Position numbers and translations under genes: made by a program. From positions 57,577,966-57,641,965 of the forward strand of contig CP154956.1 in assembly GCA_039621445.1 (NCBI GenBank): a stretch of DNA of 64,000 bases, given 5' to 3'. This stretch comes from Euglena gracilis. Its lineage: Eukaryota > Euglenida > Euglenophyceae > Euglenales. Positions 42,483-53,193 of this stretch are shown here, piece by piece (position 1 is the stretch's first letter; each line of letters opens with the position of its first letter). Below the pieces are notes generated by a model. That model was not told the origin of the DNA, ran no database searches, and saw nothing but the letters and a program-made list of their open reading frames with translations.

Positions 42483-44690
42483 ATGCCCGCAGCCTTCTGG
42501 CGCGACATATACTATCAGTACCCGCAGTAGGCTGAGCTCCCGATTCCGGGTGCATCACATTCTGACGGGGTTGCAGCCCCGGTATTCGCGGCGGCTAGCA
42601 GCGGCAGGTCGGCATACGCGGTACCAGATCCATCAGCCGTCCAGCAGCCAGGAACCCCAGCCAACAGGGCAGCGCAGATCGTGCTTACGTCCACATGCGG
42701 GAGAGATGATCTTTCGCACTACGGAGACGTTGGAGCTCGCGATGCGTATGTGCGCACACCCAGCCCTTTTTGAAAACCATTTGTGATGCATACTGTGCTC
42801 AGTTGTTGGTGGTATCTAACCCCTGTGGCTCAGTGGTGTTCCTGTGGTCAAGTCCTGAAGACGGGAAGACGGTACTTCTCGTCGGCATTCGGTTCCGGAT
42901 TTGAGCCCGGCTAGACCATGATGGACCTGGGCGTGTATGTAAACCCCCCTCCCAAATAACACCCCCTCCACCGGTGTGTTATTTCGGCACACCAACTGGG
43001 GCCCCAGGGGGGGGGTTATTTGGGGGGGGGTGCGTTGTTCTTACACGGAAAACCAAAGGAAAACAGGGGGGTGTGTTATTTGGGCGCTCGAAATCGGCCC
43101 CCGAGGGTGGGGTGTTACTTGGGGGGAGGTGTTATTTGGGGCGGGTGTTATTTGGGAGGGGGGTTTACGGCCCATGCTGCAAACACAGACGCCGGTGGGA
43201 TCCCACACCGTGCACACACGTGAGCACACACCACCACCGATAGGTGAGGCTGTGGTAGTCCCACCTGGGAAGATGAGAATTTTTGCTCGCTCCGCAGCGA
43301 ATGCCGCCGCAGCGAATGCCGCCGCGCGAGCCGCCAGCGGAGCAATACGTCTGGCAATACACAACGCGTGCGGATTACCAGCACGGCGCACGCGTGCTCC
43401 CAGCTTGAAAGTCCCACGTGACCACTGAAGCGTACGTGCAACACATGTACGCGCACTTGATGGCACATGTGCCAATAGCCCCGCCTGCCGCTGGCATTGC
43501 GCCAGCACGACAGGAGCCCAACATGGTGGAGGATGAGCCTCACTGCCATGAGGCTACCGGACCTGCCAGTGCACCTCCAGCCCAGACCGGGAATGTCCCG
43601 CGTCGGGAGGTGTGTCCCTACTACCACATGGCACCCCCGGGAACCGAGCAGGTTGAACTTGCCCGGCACTTTCTGCAGGAGTCCGTATTCACGTCCTAGG
43701 AGCACCTGGGGAGGTATTATTTTTCTCAGGCGTCCCTGGAGGGTCGTGGATATACCCCATACCATCCGTACCAACCACAGCTGCGGGTTGCGACCCCGTT
43801 ATTATCCGGTGAACCCCTGGCAGGCGCGGCAGTATAACCTGCCACCCTGAAGCACAACCGGGTAACAAAGAACCTCGCCCCACAGCCCAAGCGACCCGTT
43901 GAAGACGCGGACAGCAGCTCCGCGATGCAGGTGGATACTAGCCAGGATACCCCGGCTGGCCCACCATCGGCAGAGGCACAAGTGGCGATGAGCCGTTCTT
44001 TTGCCAAAATGCTACCGCCAATCCTTCCGGTATGGAAGGAGCGGCGACCCCCTGCGCCGAGGCCAAGCCACCGCCAGGATCCCAGCAAATGCCCAGCCAC
44101 GCCGTCATTTCGACGTGCAGCCGAGTGGCCAGGTCCCTACCCAGAGATGGAATGGGAAGGAACTGAACCGACTCCTGCTGCATCGAGAACCAGACCCTCT
44201 GGTATTCTCCAGACAGGAAAGGACACGGGCAAGGCTGAGGGAAAAGGCAAGGGAGAAGGCAAATGCGTGGCAGTCAAAGGTAAGGGTGAGGGTAAAGGAA
44301 AGGGAAAAGGATGGGAAGAATAAGGGGAAGAAGCAGTTGAGGTCCTCTCGGGCTTTGAGCATATGCTCAAGTTCAAGGAGGAGCTGGAGGATGAAGGTTG
44401 CCGGATGCAGCATGGTTATCATGTTGCAAGGAACTGCCCCGACACTCGTCCAGACGCAGTCCTCGAGGTGGTATTAAACAACACCGAAGACAGAGTCAGA
44501 CAATTCCATTACGGATTTGATCTGTACGCCTTCGAAGGTGACCCACAGGTGGGCAGAGCCTTGCTGGATGTCCAGTCGGTTTTCTGGGAGCTCTGGTTTT
44601 GGCTGGGATATCCCTACCAGAATTGTGGTCCTTTCACCAACGCCAGTTGGGATTTCGAGACCAGGGTGTTTTGGCTCGGTGGATGAAGGC
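42483..44690 (+). pseudogene. Unidentified large decayed coding region, 5' part
   Basis: From an ATG at 42483 (MPAAFWRDIYYQYPQ, then TAG) successive stretches read as one protein: AELPIPGASHSDGVAAPVF, PPQRMPPREPPAEQYVWQYT, VTTEAYVQHMYAHLMAHVPI (43415 on), RPVEDADSSSAMQVDTSQD, MSRSFAKMLPP, a KGKGEGK low-complexity run (44240-44310) and FEHMLKFKEELEDEG followed by a knuckle-like C-x6-H-x4-C. From 43415 to 44686 one frame has only three stops. No family recognised. The composition (Pro, Gln, His, basic run) is gag-like but inconclusive. A TIR element at 42940-43167 interrupts it. Confidence 0.45.
42940..43167. mobile_element. TIR/G-run element, copy 3 (228 bp)
   Basis: Left end TAAACCCCCCTCCCAAATAA then CACCCC; right end GGGCGGGTGTTATTTGGGAG then GGGGGTTTA: near-perfect inverted ends of about 30 bp. 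TA at each extremity is compatible with a TA target duplication. The interior repeats GTGTTATTTGGG with G-runs and has no meaningful ORF. Same family as 35053-35237 and 59423-59904. Confidence 0.75.
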
Positions 44691-47600
44691 ATAAGTCGAC
44701 TGTATCTACTCAGTCGGCCCCCTCGGAGTACAGTGGGAATACTACCCACTGCCCCCTGACATTGAACGCCTGGTCGAGGTGTTGTGGTGCAACAACATAT
44801 TGCAGCTCGGCGTCCAGCGCGCTTCCCTGGATTACCCGCAGAGCCCTCAGCTTTGTCTCAGCTTTGTATGCAGTAATTTCCTGCCGACTTTTGGGGTTTC
44901 GGCGTTCGCGGTAAACCTCCACCGCCTCGGGATAACCCGAACTTGGAGATGGTACGCCGCATGCTTATGCATGTGTCCAGCGAAGACCCAGATTACCAGG
45001 GCAAAAGTCGACGCGCCCACAAGCATCGTATTTTTACGCTGCAGCAGTGCTTGCGGAGGGCTTGGACCACCTATGTCATGGAGGTGGAAAAACATCTCAC
45101 AGCCAGGACGTGTGGAAAGTTTGCCGCCGGACTACAGCGACCCTATTGGGGGTCGTCGTCGTCGGCTCGCCGATCTGCGCCCCAATTGGCACCGGATTAA
45201 TATCAGCCTAGAAGGACATTTGCGGCGGCAGTTTGGCGGCACCCTGGACGTGGAGGTAGTCCTCCGACTGATGATGGACCCGAAAACAATCCTCACCCAC
45301 CGCATGCCTATTTTGGCATGCGTCCAGCAGTTCGAGGCGCGGTTGTTCGACGTCTGCAAGGCAACGCGTCTCCGAGATCTCCTTGGCCCGAATGTTCTGG
45401 CCAACACGGGTGTGACCACGTTGGCCGCCACCCTTACCCAACAGCACTAGCGGCGAGACTCTCGCCTTTTTACAAGCATGCGGATGCTCAGGGATGCCGA
45501 TGGCACCCCAACGATCGTCGATCGCTCGAGGATGTGCGCGCTTACATCGCCCCGGAGGATGAACTTCTGGCGCGAAGGAGACGTGAAGCGTCAGTCGCTT
45601 AAACCACCGCGATTCCGCGGCGAGAGGAACGCGAACACAGCGCTTCCGTCACCATCCTGGAGGCACAGCCGCCGTCTCGGACAGGAAAGGCTGTATCCTT
45701 CGTCTGTGACCCGCTAGCGGCAGGGGGACGATCAGTCTCCCCGGCCCATTCGGCGGCCCCTTCCTGATGTGCACCGACAGGTGGAGACGAGGAACACCCT
45801 CAGGAGGAAGGCGAGAACGTGGAGGATCTCCTCTACGCCGTTCTGCCCACTCCTGCAAAACCCCGTCCGGACGAAGCACCCACAGGGGATACACCTGTGG
45901 CTGCAACGCCTATGCCGGCGGCTGAACCGCAAGCCGAGGTGGCTGGTATGGTCGTCGAGAATACCCTCGAGGAATCGGTCAGTCCCACATCACACCTATC
46001 ATAACGACGTTGTGTGCTTGGCGCCGTGTTCGCGGGCATTACTGCCGTGGCCGCTGCACTAACGCCACGAGGAGGAGGCGTAGCATCAAGCTCCGCCACT
46101 GAGGCTGTGGAGGCACCAGTGTCGATGTCCCTACACTTCTACCTATGGTACCAGTGCAACCACCATCAGGGGATGAACCCCAACCGACAGAGACATCTGT
46201 CACATCGGCTACAAGGGAGCAACGGAGCAACCTCCAGTTGCACCTGCGCCAGCAGTCGAGGAGGATCAACCTCTTAGCAGGATGTCGAGATGGAAGTGGA
46301 TGAGATACCCCCACGACCACCCACACCGCACGGAATCACTGCTGCACAGAGGACGATGCCTGAGTTCATGGGAGTGCCAGTGCCTATGGAAGCACCCATT
46401 CAGGTGACGACCTCAGCACCGCGCCCCGTCGAGCAGGATGAACCTGCACGGCGACGGCCGACAGAGCAGTTACAAGAACGCGTGCCGACTCGTCGAAATG
46501 TCTTTCGTGACCCAGTGGTCATAATGCCCTCTTCGCCCAGACTACAATTGTCTGCTCCAGCGCAACCTGCTCCTAATACCAGGGGTAAGCCACAGGCATC
46601 ACCTCCTGATTCCGGGAGTGCGAAGCCGAAGGGAGGCAAACCGGGTTCTCCACTCTGTAAGCCGCCTGCCAAGGGCGGTGATGGGAAAACACCACCGAAA
46701 GATGGCGCTGGAGGCCAGACCGGCAGAAAGACGAAATGACCTGCGACAATGCACTACTCTTCCGCCATTCCATCGTCCGGCTATGGCCAGAGCAAACCAA
46801 AAGGTAAGGCTTGTGGCCGACAGGCCCAAACCTCTGTCGCAATGGCGACGGACGAGGAGCAGGATGAACCTACTTCACCTATTGTGACTGCGGACACCCA
46901 GCTCTGGACTCAGGACATCCTGACCAGCCTAGGCACCGTGGATGCACGGACGAAGAAGCTGGCTGCTGTTCGGCACCAGAAAGGGTCACTGAATCGATGG
47001 ATTCGGCCCCACTTCGCCAAAGGACAGCCCTTCCACTATGCCCAGGAACATACCTGAGCATTTTGGAACAAGCGCTCGCCACGAGTACTGGCACAGTACT
47101 TCGACGAAGACTGCGTGTTGGATTTCCAGCACGGTACGTCCTTTACCTGGACGTGCGTAGTGTGCCAACGTGTGCGGCACAACCAACCGCTTGTGCACGT
47201 GTGCAAGCGCCAGGTGCAATCCCCGTCGTTCCACCACAGGCAATATGCGCCGAAATGTGTGGCGCTGGTATATGGCGAGTGCCTGAACGGCTGCAATCAC
47301 AGCTTGAACTACTCTTACAGTGAGAATGCTCACGACAGGGATATCCCTGCTTTGTGCATCAACAGTATGGGTGGCAAGTTCGTGCAGACTGCCGATGCTG
47401 CAGTCACCACCATCGTCCCCCAGCACTGGGAGACGTTGCAGAAGTGGAAGAAGGAGTACAAACAGGTAGAAGGTCGCCTGAATCACTCCGACTTCAAGAA
47501 GGTAGAAAGCTACTGCCACACGGGAATGGCCCGTGAGTTCCAGAACGACGCTGGGGCAATGCGCCTCGTCGTCAAGGTACACGCCCGGTTAGAGTGCCTT

Positions 47601-47920
47601 TGTGGTCTGACGGCGACTGGGAGACAACAGTTTATCCGTTTTTCTCCAAAAGCCAGCACGGCGGATACTCCTTGCCCGAATGGCCACCTGAAGAACACGA
47701 TTTGGTGGACTTCAGAGGTTGGTTGGTGGCTGTATTACGGCCCCATACTGCAACAAATCGGGAAGCGAGGTGGTCGTATAACGTCAACTTCATGCAGACT
47801 CCGGGGACGCCCCCACAGGTGTCTGCGAATCACCCCCCGATGAATTACATCATCTGGCCGGTGACGCAACCCAGAATTTTCTGGGATCATCTTCTAACGG
47901 TATCTTCAGCATCACGCTGA
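44690..47920 (+). pseudogene. Unidentified large decayed coding region, 3' part
   Basis: Continues the preceding entry. VGPLGVQWEYYPLPPDIERL (44720-44780), LEMVRRMLMHVSSEDPDYQG (44946), RLADLRPNWHRINISLEGHL (45169), then one frame from about 45440 to 47590 with only five stops: YKHADAQGCRWHPNDRRSLE, a Pro/Ala/Glu-rich acidic part, a Pro/Lys/Gly-rich basic part (46560-46739), WTCVVCQRVRHNQPLVHVC (Cys/His cluster, 47148) and WETLQKWKKEYKQVEGRLNH. A frame change near 47590 leads to VPLWSDGDWETTVYPFFSKS. About 1,000 codons here; no known domain. The long register argues for true former coding sequence. Confidence 0.5.
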
Positions 47921-48513
47921 ACGTACCAATGAGAAGCTGCCGGGAAAATTGAATCAAGGACAGGGACGTTGGTATCAAGGACCCAAATCAGAACACCATA
48001 CAGAGATAACCCACTCCGCAGCGTTCTCCACGCCATCTGGAGTTGGTTGAGGACCCATTAGGGGACCCCCAACACGACTACTGGCGTGAAGTGGGCGAAC
48101 GCCCAGCCGATAACGGCAGGCGATGTGCCTGAGAGCTCCAATGCGGCGCTTCCCAGGGCATTCGTCAGGCATTCGCCTGACACCGCGGTATCACACCACG
48201 GAATATACCCACACGGGGGCAGAATGCTGTCCTTTCTTCCCTGTCTTCCCTTATTCGTCCGACCACCCCTCCAAGACCCTTTGCCGTATTCGCTGCGAGT
48301 AAGTCCCAAACAGGGTACTGCCATGTGCAGGATTCCGTGCGCATGCATACACATCCCTCTCCCCTCACCCCTCTCCCCGGCGTGCGATACTCAGCGCACA
48401 GGGCTGAAGGTCAATATTTCCTTCCGTTTGATTTTTGGCGTTTGAGGTCATAAGGCTGCCAGACAGCTAATCCAAACCCCCCACCCCTCTCTACTTTCCT
48501 CCCCCCGCGGCAA

Positions 48514-48849
48514 ATGCTGTCGACGGCAGTTGGTTGTTGTAGAGTAGACTTTTCTTTTGTGTGGCCAGGTTTGACTGACCATACGCCCTGCCCAGGTTTG
48601 ACTGTTCAAGTGCCCCCTGCTTCCACACCTGCGCCGTGGGATTTCATGGAAAGCCCATGGACCCAATTCCAAGTGCCTTGGGCACACCCAAACTGGGTGG
48701 ATGGGTTTGCTTGGCAAGGAAACCTGCCAGCCCCATTTTACCCAGTGGGCTATGATATACTATACCAATCAGCCCGCAGAATAGGCGAAACCATTTTGCG
48801 CATTTTCGGCATTTGGGTTCCCCTTCCCCCCCCCCCAGTCTATGAGTGA
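48514..48849 (+). CDS. Unidentified Trp/Pro-rich ORF
   Basis: An open frame of 111 codons with QVPPASTPAPWDFMESPW, WAHPNWVDGFAWQGNLPAPF and RRIGETILRIFG, ending after a proline run at TGA 48847. It is rich in W, F and P, not a translation of simple repeats, and lies between the decayed large coding region and the DIRS-B terminal repeat. It could be a transposon ORF or a host exon. No motif recognised, no ribosomal or splice evidence. Confidence 0.3.
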   Translation: MLSTAVGCCRVDFSFVWPGLTDHTPCPGLTVQVPPASTPAPWDFMESPWTQFQVPWAHPNWVDGFAWQGNLPAPFYPVGYDILYQSARRIGETILRIFGIWVPLPPPPVYE

Positions 48850-48968
48850 ACCCCTGTGCGACAGAAAGGGGACCAAGAGAATGAGTCAGATTACACCTCC
48901 CACAGACCAGGTCTGTGTCCGGCATCTCTCTGACCAGAGTGCCTGGTCAAGAAGGAAAATCGGGGATA

Positions 48969-49470
48969 GCCCTGGGAGGGGGATGTGTACCAGGAGTATG
49001 CTCTCTTCCCTTCCAATGAGGAAGTAGGCATGAGAGCAGATCTTATTAGGATCTTCTCAACCCCCTTTCTTTCTGCACAGGTGGTATTCTTATTGATTCT
49101 TTCTTATATTTCATTATAAAATTCCAACAACTCTGTTTTCTCCTTTTGTTTTCCTTCCCTGTGCTTTGTGTCTGCCGTGCGCGGAACCTCAAAAGAGGTT
49201 TTTTTTGTTTCTCTGATTTTAAGTCCCCAAGTAGGTGCGACAAGGCGAAAGCGAAGACTTTTTGGGGAATTGGGAATCAGACGTACACTTCCCCACACTG
49301 GCCACCATTTTGTGCTGACCGAGGGCTGTTGAAGACAAATTTTCTTTTACGGGGGGGGGTCGGCTCACAAGGTCTTTGTGCTTCGGAATCCCTTCCTCTC
49401 TTGTCGGCTTTACTAGAGGGAGTACGAGATACCTCGCGCTCCGCACTTTGACCTTGTGAGGCCTGATTGT
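48969..49470 (+). repeat. DIRS-B terminal region
   Basis: 48999-49290 matches 32938-33210. The continuation (49370-49460) contains TCTTTGTGCTTCGGAATCCC, AGTACGAGATACC and GCTCCGCACTTTGACCTTGT, analogous to the hairpin-arm plus terminal-repeat sequence of DIRS-A (23225-23325). It marks the 3' end of the minus-strand DIRS-B element that follows. Confidence 0.6.
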
Positions 49471-49565
49471 GTACTGAAATTAGGGAGGCCAGGGCATTTT
49501 CTAAAACGCTTTGGGCACCAAGGCTTCGGGGCTGTAAAAGCCCAACCCTCCTCCACTGACCAATT

Positions 49566-50470
49566 TTACAGACTTCTTGGGCAGAAAGGTGTAATTTTTG
49601 TTAGCAAACCAACCCCTGCCCCTCTGTTGGAATGCGCCCCCCACACCTTGAGGGATACCCCATGTTTTGCCAAAAATTCCTTTATGATATACACAATTTT
49701 GTCTGCACTTATGGCCTTATAAGGGTGTTTTAATGAAAGCAGAAGGGGGACCCCAGGTCTGGCGAATGAACGTGTTGCTGCCACATAAGACATCACCAAA
49801 TGAAAAGGACTCACTTGGGGACACTGGGGAATGGAAACAACCCTCCCCCATTTACAGAACTTTTGGCAATTAACCTTAATTTTGATGCAGGGTGCCTTGC
49901 CCAAGACACTTGTTGTTCGTTTCCATTCTATAAATCTGAAGATTTGCATAAACAGAGGATTCAGCAGCACAAAATGAGTTGTGTATGCAATGTACATATA
50001 CCAGTGGTAAAGGAGGCTTGTGTCAGCCCCAGCAGGACTGGGAGGGGATTTCAAATACACCATATTTCTCCAGTACTTTGTTCCAAAGCCTCTTGTAAAA
50101 GGTTAACAGGGAGTTGAATCTCAGCCCACCAAATCCAGGAATTAAAAGCACAGCACTGTAGGAATTACGTGCCTGGGCTTTGAAAACCTCAAATAATTGT
50201 ACTAAAGCGTCAGCTACTTGATCTGTGGTGGCTTCAGGGTGGGTGGCACCCCCATTTTGTCCAAAACCACCCATAAAAGTGAAAAGGAACTTTGATACCG
50301 CTTTAAACTGGGGTTTCTTCCCTGAAAATCGTTGATGTGGATTTGCCTGAGCAAATCATGCAAACAAGGGGCCACCTGGGTGGTGGTACTTTTCTCCATT
50401 GCAGTTGGTGAACATGCCCATGTAAGGGGTGATTTTAAGGCCGGGGGTACCTGGAAGTTACATATATATG
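49566..50470 (-). pseudogene. DIRS-B tyrosine recombinase
   Basis: Minus-strand frames give SLHDLLRQ-like helices and RYQSSFSLLWVVLDKMG, FEVFKAQARNSYSAVLLIPG and the catalytic region YVAATRSFARPGVPLLLSL, KAISADKIVYIIKEFLAKHG and GAHSNRGAGVGLL. The last is the H-x-x-R box, directly comparable to PHSTRGAG in DIRS-A. The nucleophile tyrosine is not clear because the frame breaks after GLLTKI. It would integrate the element; as read it is broken in at least three places. Confidence 0.65.
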
Positions 50471-50599
50471 AATTGGAGCGACCACACTGCTTAATCCCAA
50501 TCAGTGGTGACCATTAAAACTCTGGTATTTGGAAACATCCTCAATCTGGATAGAAGTTTATGAATTACTGAACAGGGGGGGGTTGGCATATTATTCCCC

Positions 50600-51135
50600 C
50601 AGGTTGTCCAGGGCAGCAGCACCTATGCCCGGGGGGGGGGGGCTGGACACCAAAACTGGCAAAATTGTCCAAGAATTTTGGAGTGAAAACTCCATCTTAC
50701 CCATAAATTTCAAAGAGCTAAGTGCAGCAATAACAAATGTGAAAAGCCTCAGCAAGCCAGGAGAAACGGTGCCCCTTCCAGTGGACAATCAAGCAATATT
50801 TTATTACCTAAAAAAGGGGGGGGGGGGAGAAAACACCCTTTCAACAGCATGCTAAGACCATTTTTAAAATGTTGCATGGAGAAAAATATAACTCTCCAAG
50901 TAAAGTGGGTCCTCTCAAAAGACTGCCTTGCAGACCCCATAATCAGATGGCAAATGGACAAGGGGGATTTTTCACTCGGCCCCCAACTTTTTTACTGGCT
51001 AAGGCAGCATTTCAGAGATTTCATTACCAGGTTTATTTGCCTCCCCAGGCATCAAAAAAATACCAAAATTTGTGGCCAGGTGGTCCCATTGGGATGCTTC
51101 AGCAGTGGATGTGTTACAATGCCCCCTGTGGGAAT
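50600..51135 (+). pseudogene. DIRS-B RNase H block, inverted
   Basis: Plus-strand frames: GGGGLDTKTGKIVQEFWSEN, NFKELSAAITNVKSLSKPGE, TVPLPVDNQAIFYYL (second-acid region of RNase H), MEKNITLQVKWVLSKDCLAD, and FICLPRHQKNTKICGQV, the start of the Dam-like segment. In the minus-strand reference at 32400-31800 the same order continues into YANLPWSVIQ, which here lies on the minus strand at about 50600. Breakpoints are therefore near 50600 and 51137. A C-x-x-G run (50628-50642) and a G-run (50815-50827) lie inside. Confidence 0.75.
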
Positions 51136-51159
51136 GTAATTCTCTGGTGGCATTCTGGG

Positions 51160-52343
51160 AGAAAGGTCTTCCCCCCAGGTATCTAACAGATTTCTGATTT
51201 CCCTTAATTGGCGTTTTTTTTTCTGGTAACTGTGGTGTTTGGAGTCCCGGGGGGCTGTGTATTTTGCCACCAGAGAAATTGCCATGGTATCTGTAAAAGC
51301 CCTTCAAAAGGGCAGTGCCATTAAGCTGCACCGAAATTGACCCAAAATGGCAGCCAACTGCCCTTTACATGTAATCATTCTTTACAATTTTGCCAAGCTC
51401 CTTTTTTATGGTTTTGATTTTCTGGGGGGTACTTGTAACTTTCCTTCTTGGAAGTTCAGTTGAAATCCAAGATGAATAACCACCTGGGTGGGTTGCAGGG
51501 TTAATTTTTTTTCACATTTGTTATGAACCCATATTCCAGAAAATCTTTGACAATTGTGTTCAAGGTGTTTTTGCAGATTGTTTTTGGTGGGGGCCACCAG
51601 CAAAATGTCCCCAAGTATATGAAGACCTGGATGCCCCTTTTGTCGAAGGCTTTCATCGCACTCACGAAAAGGTGTGGCGTTATGATTTGTCCAAAACACC
51701 CTGCCTGGAATTCCCAGGTCTGTCCCCCCACTTGATGCCTTAAAAATTGCCTTAGTGCCCGTCCCACAGGGATGCGAAAAAAGGCATGCCTTAGTGCCCG
51801 TCCCACAGGGATGCGAAAAAAGGCATCTTTTAAGTCGATTTTGGCTGCCCAGTGGCCATTTTACAAAACAGTAAAACTATGCTGGATGTGATCCAGCTTG
51901 AAAGGTTTAACTTTGAACTGCTGAGTTCCCTGACGTCCCTGACTGCTGGTTCCCCGACGTCGCTTGTTAGTCGCATTTTGTTGTCCCCCTTCTGCTGTAG
52001 AAATCAAAAACCAGGGGATGAGGTGCTGGGCGTCTGTTTCTTCCACCTTCTTTACGGATACATTTTTTTCGTAGTCCTGCAGTATTTTTTCTGCCTTGTT
52101 CAGGTCCAAAACTGCTTCCGGTTTTGGGTGGGTGGACAATTTTGGGGGTGAACTCAGGGTACTTGCATGCAACACCTCATGAGTTGACAGGTTGCTGGGG
52201 GGCATTTTCCCCACCATTTCAAGCTTTTTTGCAACCTTTGGTGCAGGGGGGTGTCTCCCCATTCCTCCTCCGTGGAAAATTTTACCTGAATAAGATGATT
52301 GGGGGGGGGGGCTGGGGGGGTTGTTAGACATTGGAAAGACCAT
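51160..52343 (-). pseudogene. DIRS-B reverse transcriptase
   Basis: Minus strand: NKAEKILQDYEKNVSVKK, AQHLIPWFLISTAEGG, KVKPFKLDHIQHSFTVL, FRIPVGRALRQFLRHQVGG, QTWEFQAGCFG, and motif C split between two frames (VFIYLG and LGDILLVAPTKNN), then HLGFQLNFQEGKLQVPPRK. The spacing matches DIRS-A RT. A 39-bp tandem duplication (51756-51833) falls within the catalytic core. Motif C reads Y-L-G-D, losing the first Asp. Not functional as read. Confidence 0.7.
51756..51833. repeat. 39-bp tandem duplication in DIRS-B RT
   Basis: GCCTTAGTGCCCGTCCCACA and GGGATGCGAAAAAAGGCAT occur twice, head to tail, without a difference. Because 39 is divisible by three it adds 13 codons without changing frame, yielding the repeated FFRIPVGRALR in the translation. 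Confidence 0.9.
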
Positions 52344-52477
52344 AGCCCCCTTAGGGCTTGAGGCCCTGGAAAAAGAAGTTTTTGCTGTGGGGATCTACGT
52401 GCATTCTCTTCCTCTCTGCTCACACTCTCTCTGGAGCACCTTATTGTTGGCATACATACCACAGGGCTTACTGCCCC

Positions 52478-53193
52478 TTAGTTGTCTATCTGGCCTCCTT
52501 GCTGTTGATGTGGTTGTTTGCCACACCATAGGGGGGCCTCTGAGTGTCCACCTCTGGTTGACTGAACAGGCATAAATGCTGGTGGGGGTTCTTTCCCGGA
52601 CCCCTGTTCCACCTGAATGGCCCTTGGGGAGTCATCTTCCTCCTGGGGTTGGGCATGGGGTTGCCAATTTAAATACAAAGCCATTGCAGGGCTGCCCCTT
52701 TGTTCTTGGAGAATATGATTGTCTTCTTGTTGATACTTCTGGTCCCAGTGGCCCTGTCGACAATTTGTAATGCCCCAATGGCATGAATGGCTTTTGGGTC
52801 GCCAAGGCCTCTTGAAACCTTGAGGGCCCCTGTGCCCCCACCCTTGACCCCTGAAGAGTGGTGTGATTGAGAAAGGGTGGGGATTGTCTGTTTGACCTTT
52901 TCTGCCCCTGCCATGGCTTGCGGTGCCCCGTTGGCGTTGACGGCCCCTTTGGACTTTATTCTATCGACAGTCGTTAATAGAGATTCCGTAATGGCCTGCT
53001 GTGTCTTCGTGGCCTGTGTTGCCTTCATGGCCTTTGCGATTTTGGCTGCCACAGCCCCGCTTGAACACATTTTGTTGTGTGGAATGTTGGTCCCTATGGC
53101 CCTGGATGCAATGGCCGTAGTGGCCAGCTGGCTGTTGTTTCTGCACCTGGCAGGGTCATCTGACCAGCATTTGCCAAGGTCCGTGGCAGTCAC
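52478..53193 (-). pseudogene. DIRS-B gag-like ORF
   Basis: First-ORF region of family B. Two overlapping minus-strand frames are open. One is Gly/His/Gln-rich (HYGHCIQGHRDQHSTQQN, GSQNRKGHEGNTGHEDTAGH); the other is Ala/Thr-rich. The Gly/His/Gln frame resembles the QGYGSHH-type ORF1 of DIRS-A in composition and position and is the likelier one. No zinc knuckle. Role presumed to be nucleoprotein formation. Confidence 0.45.
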
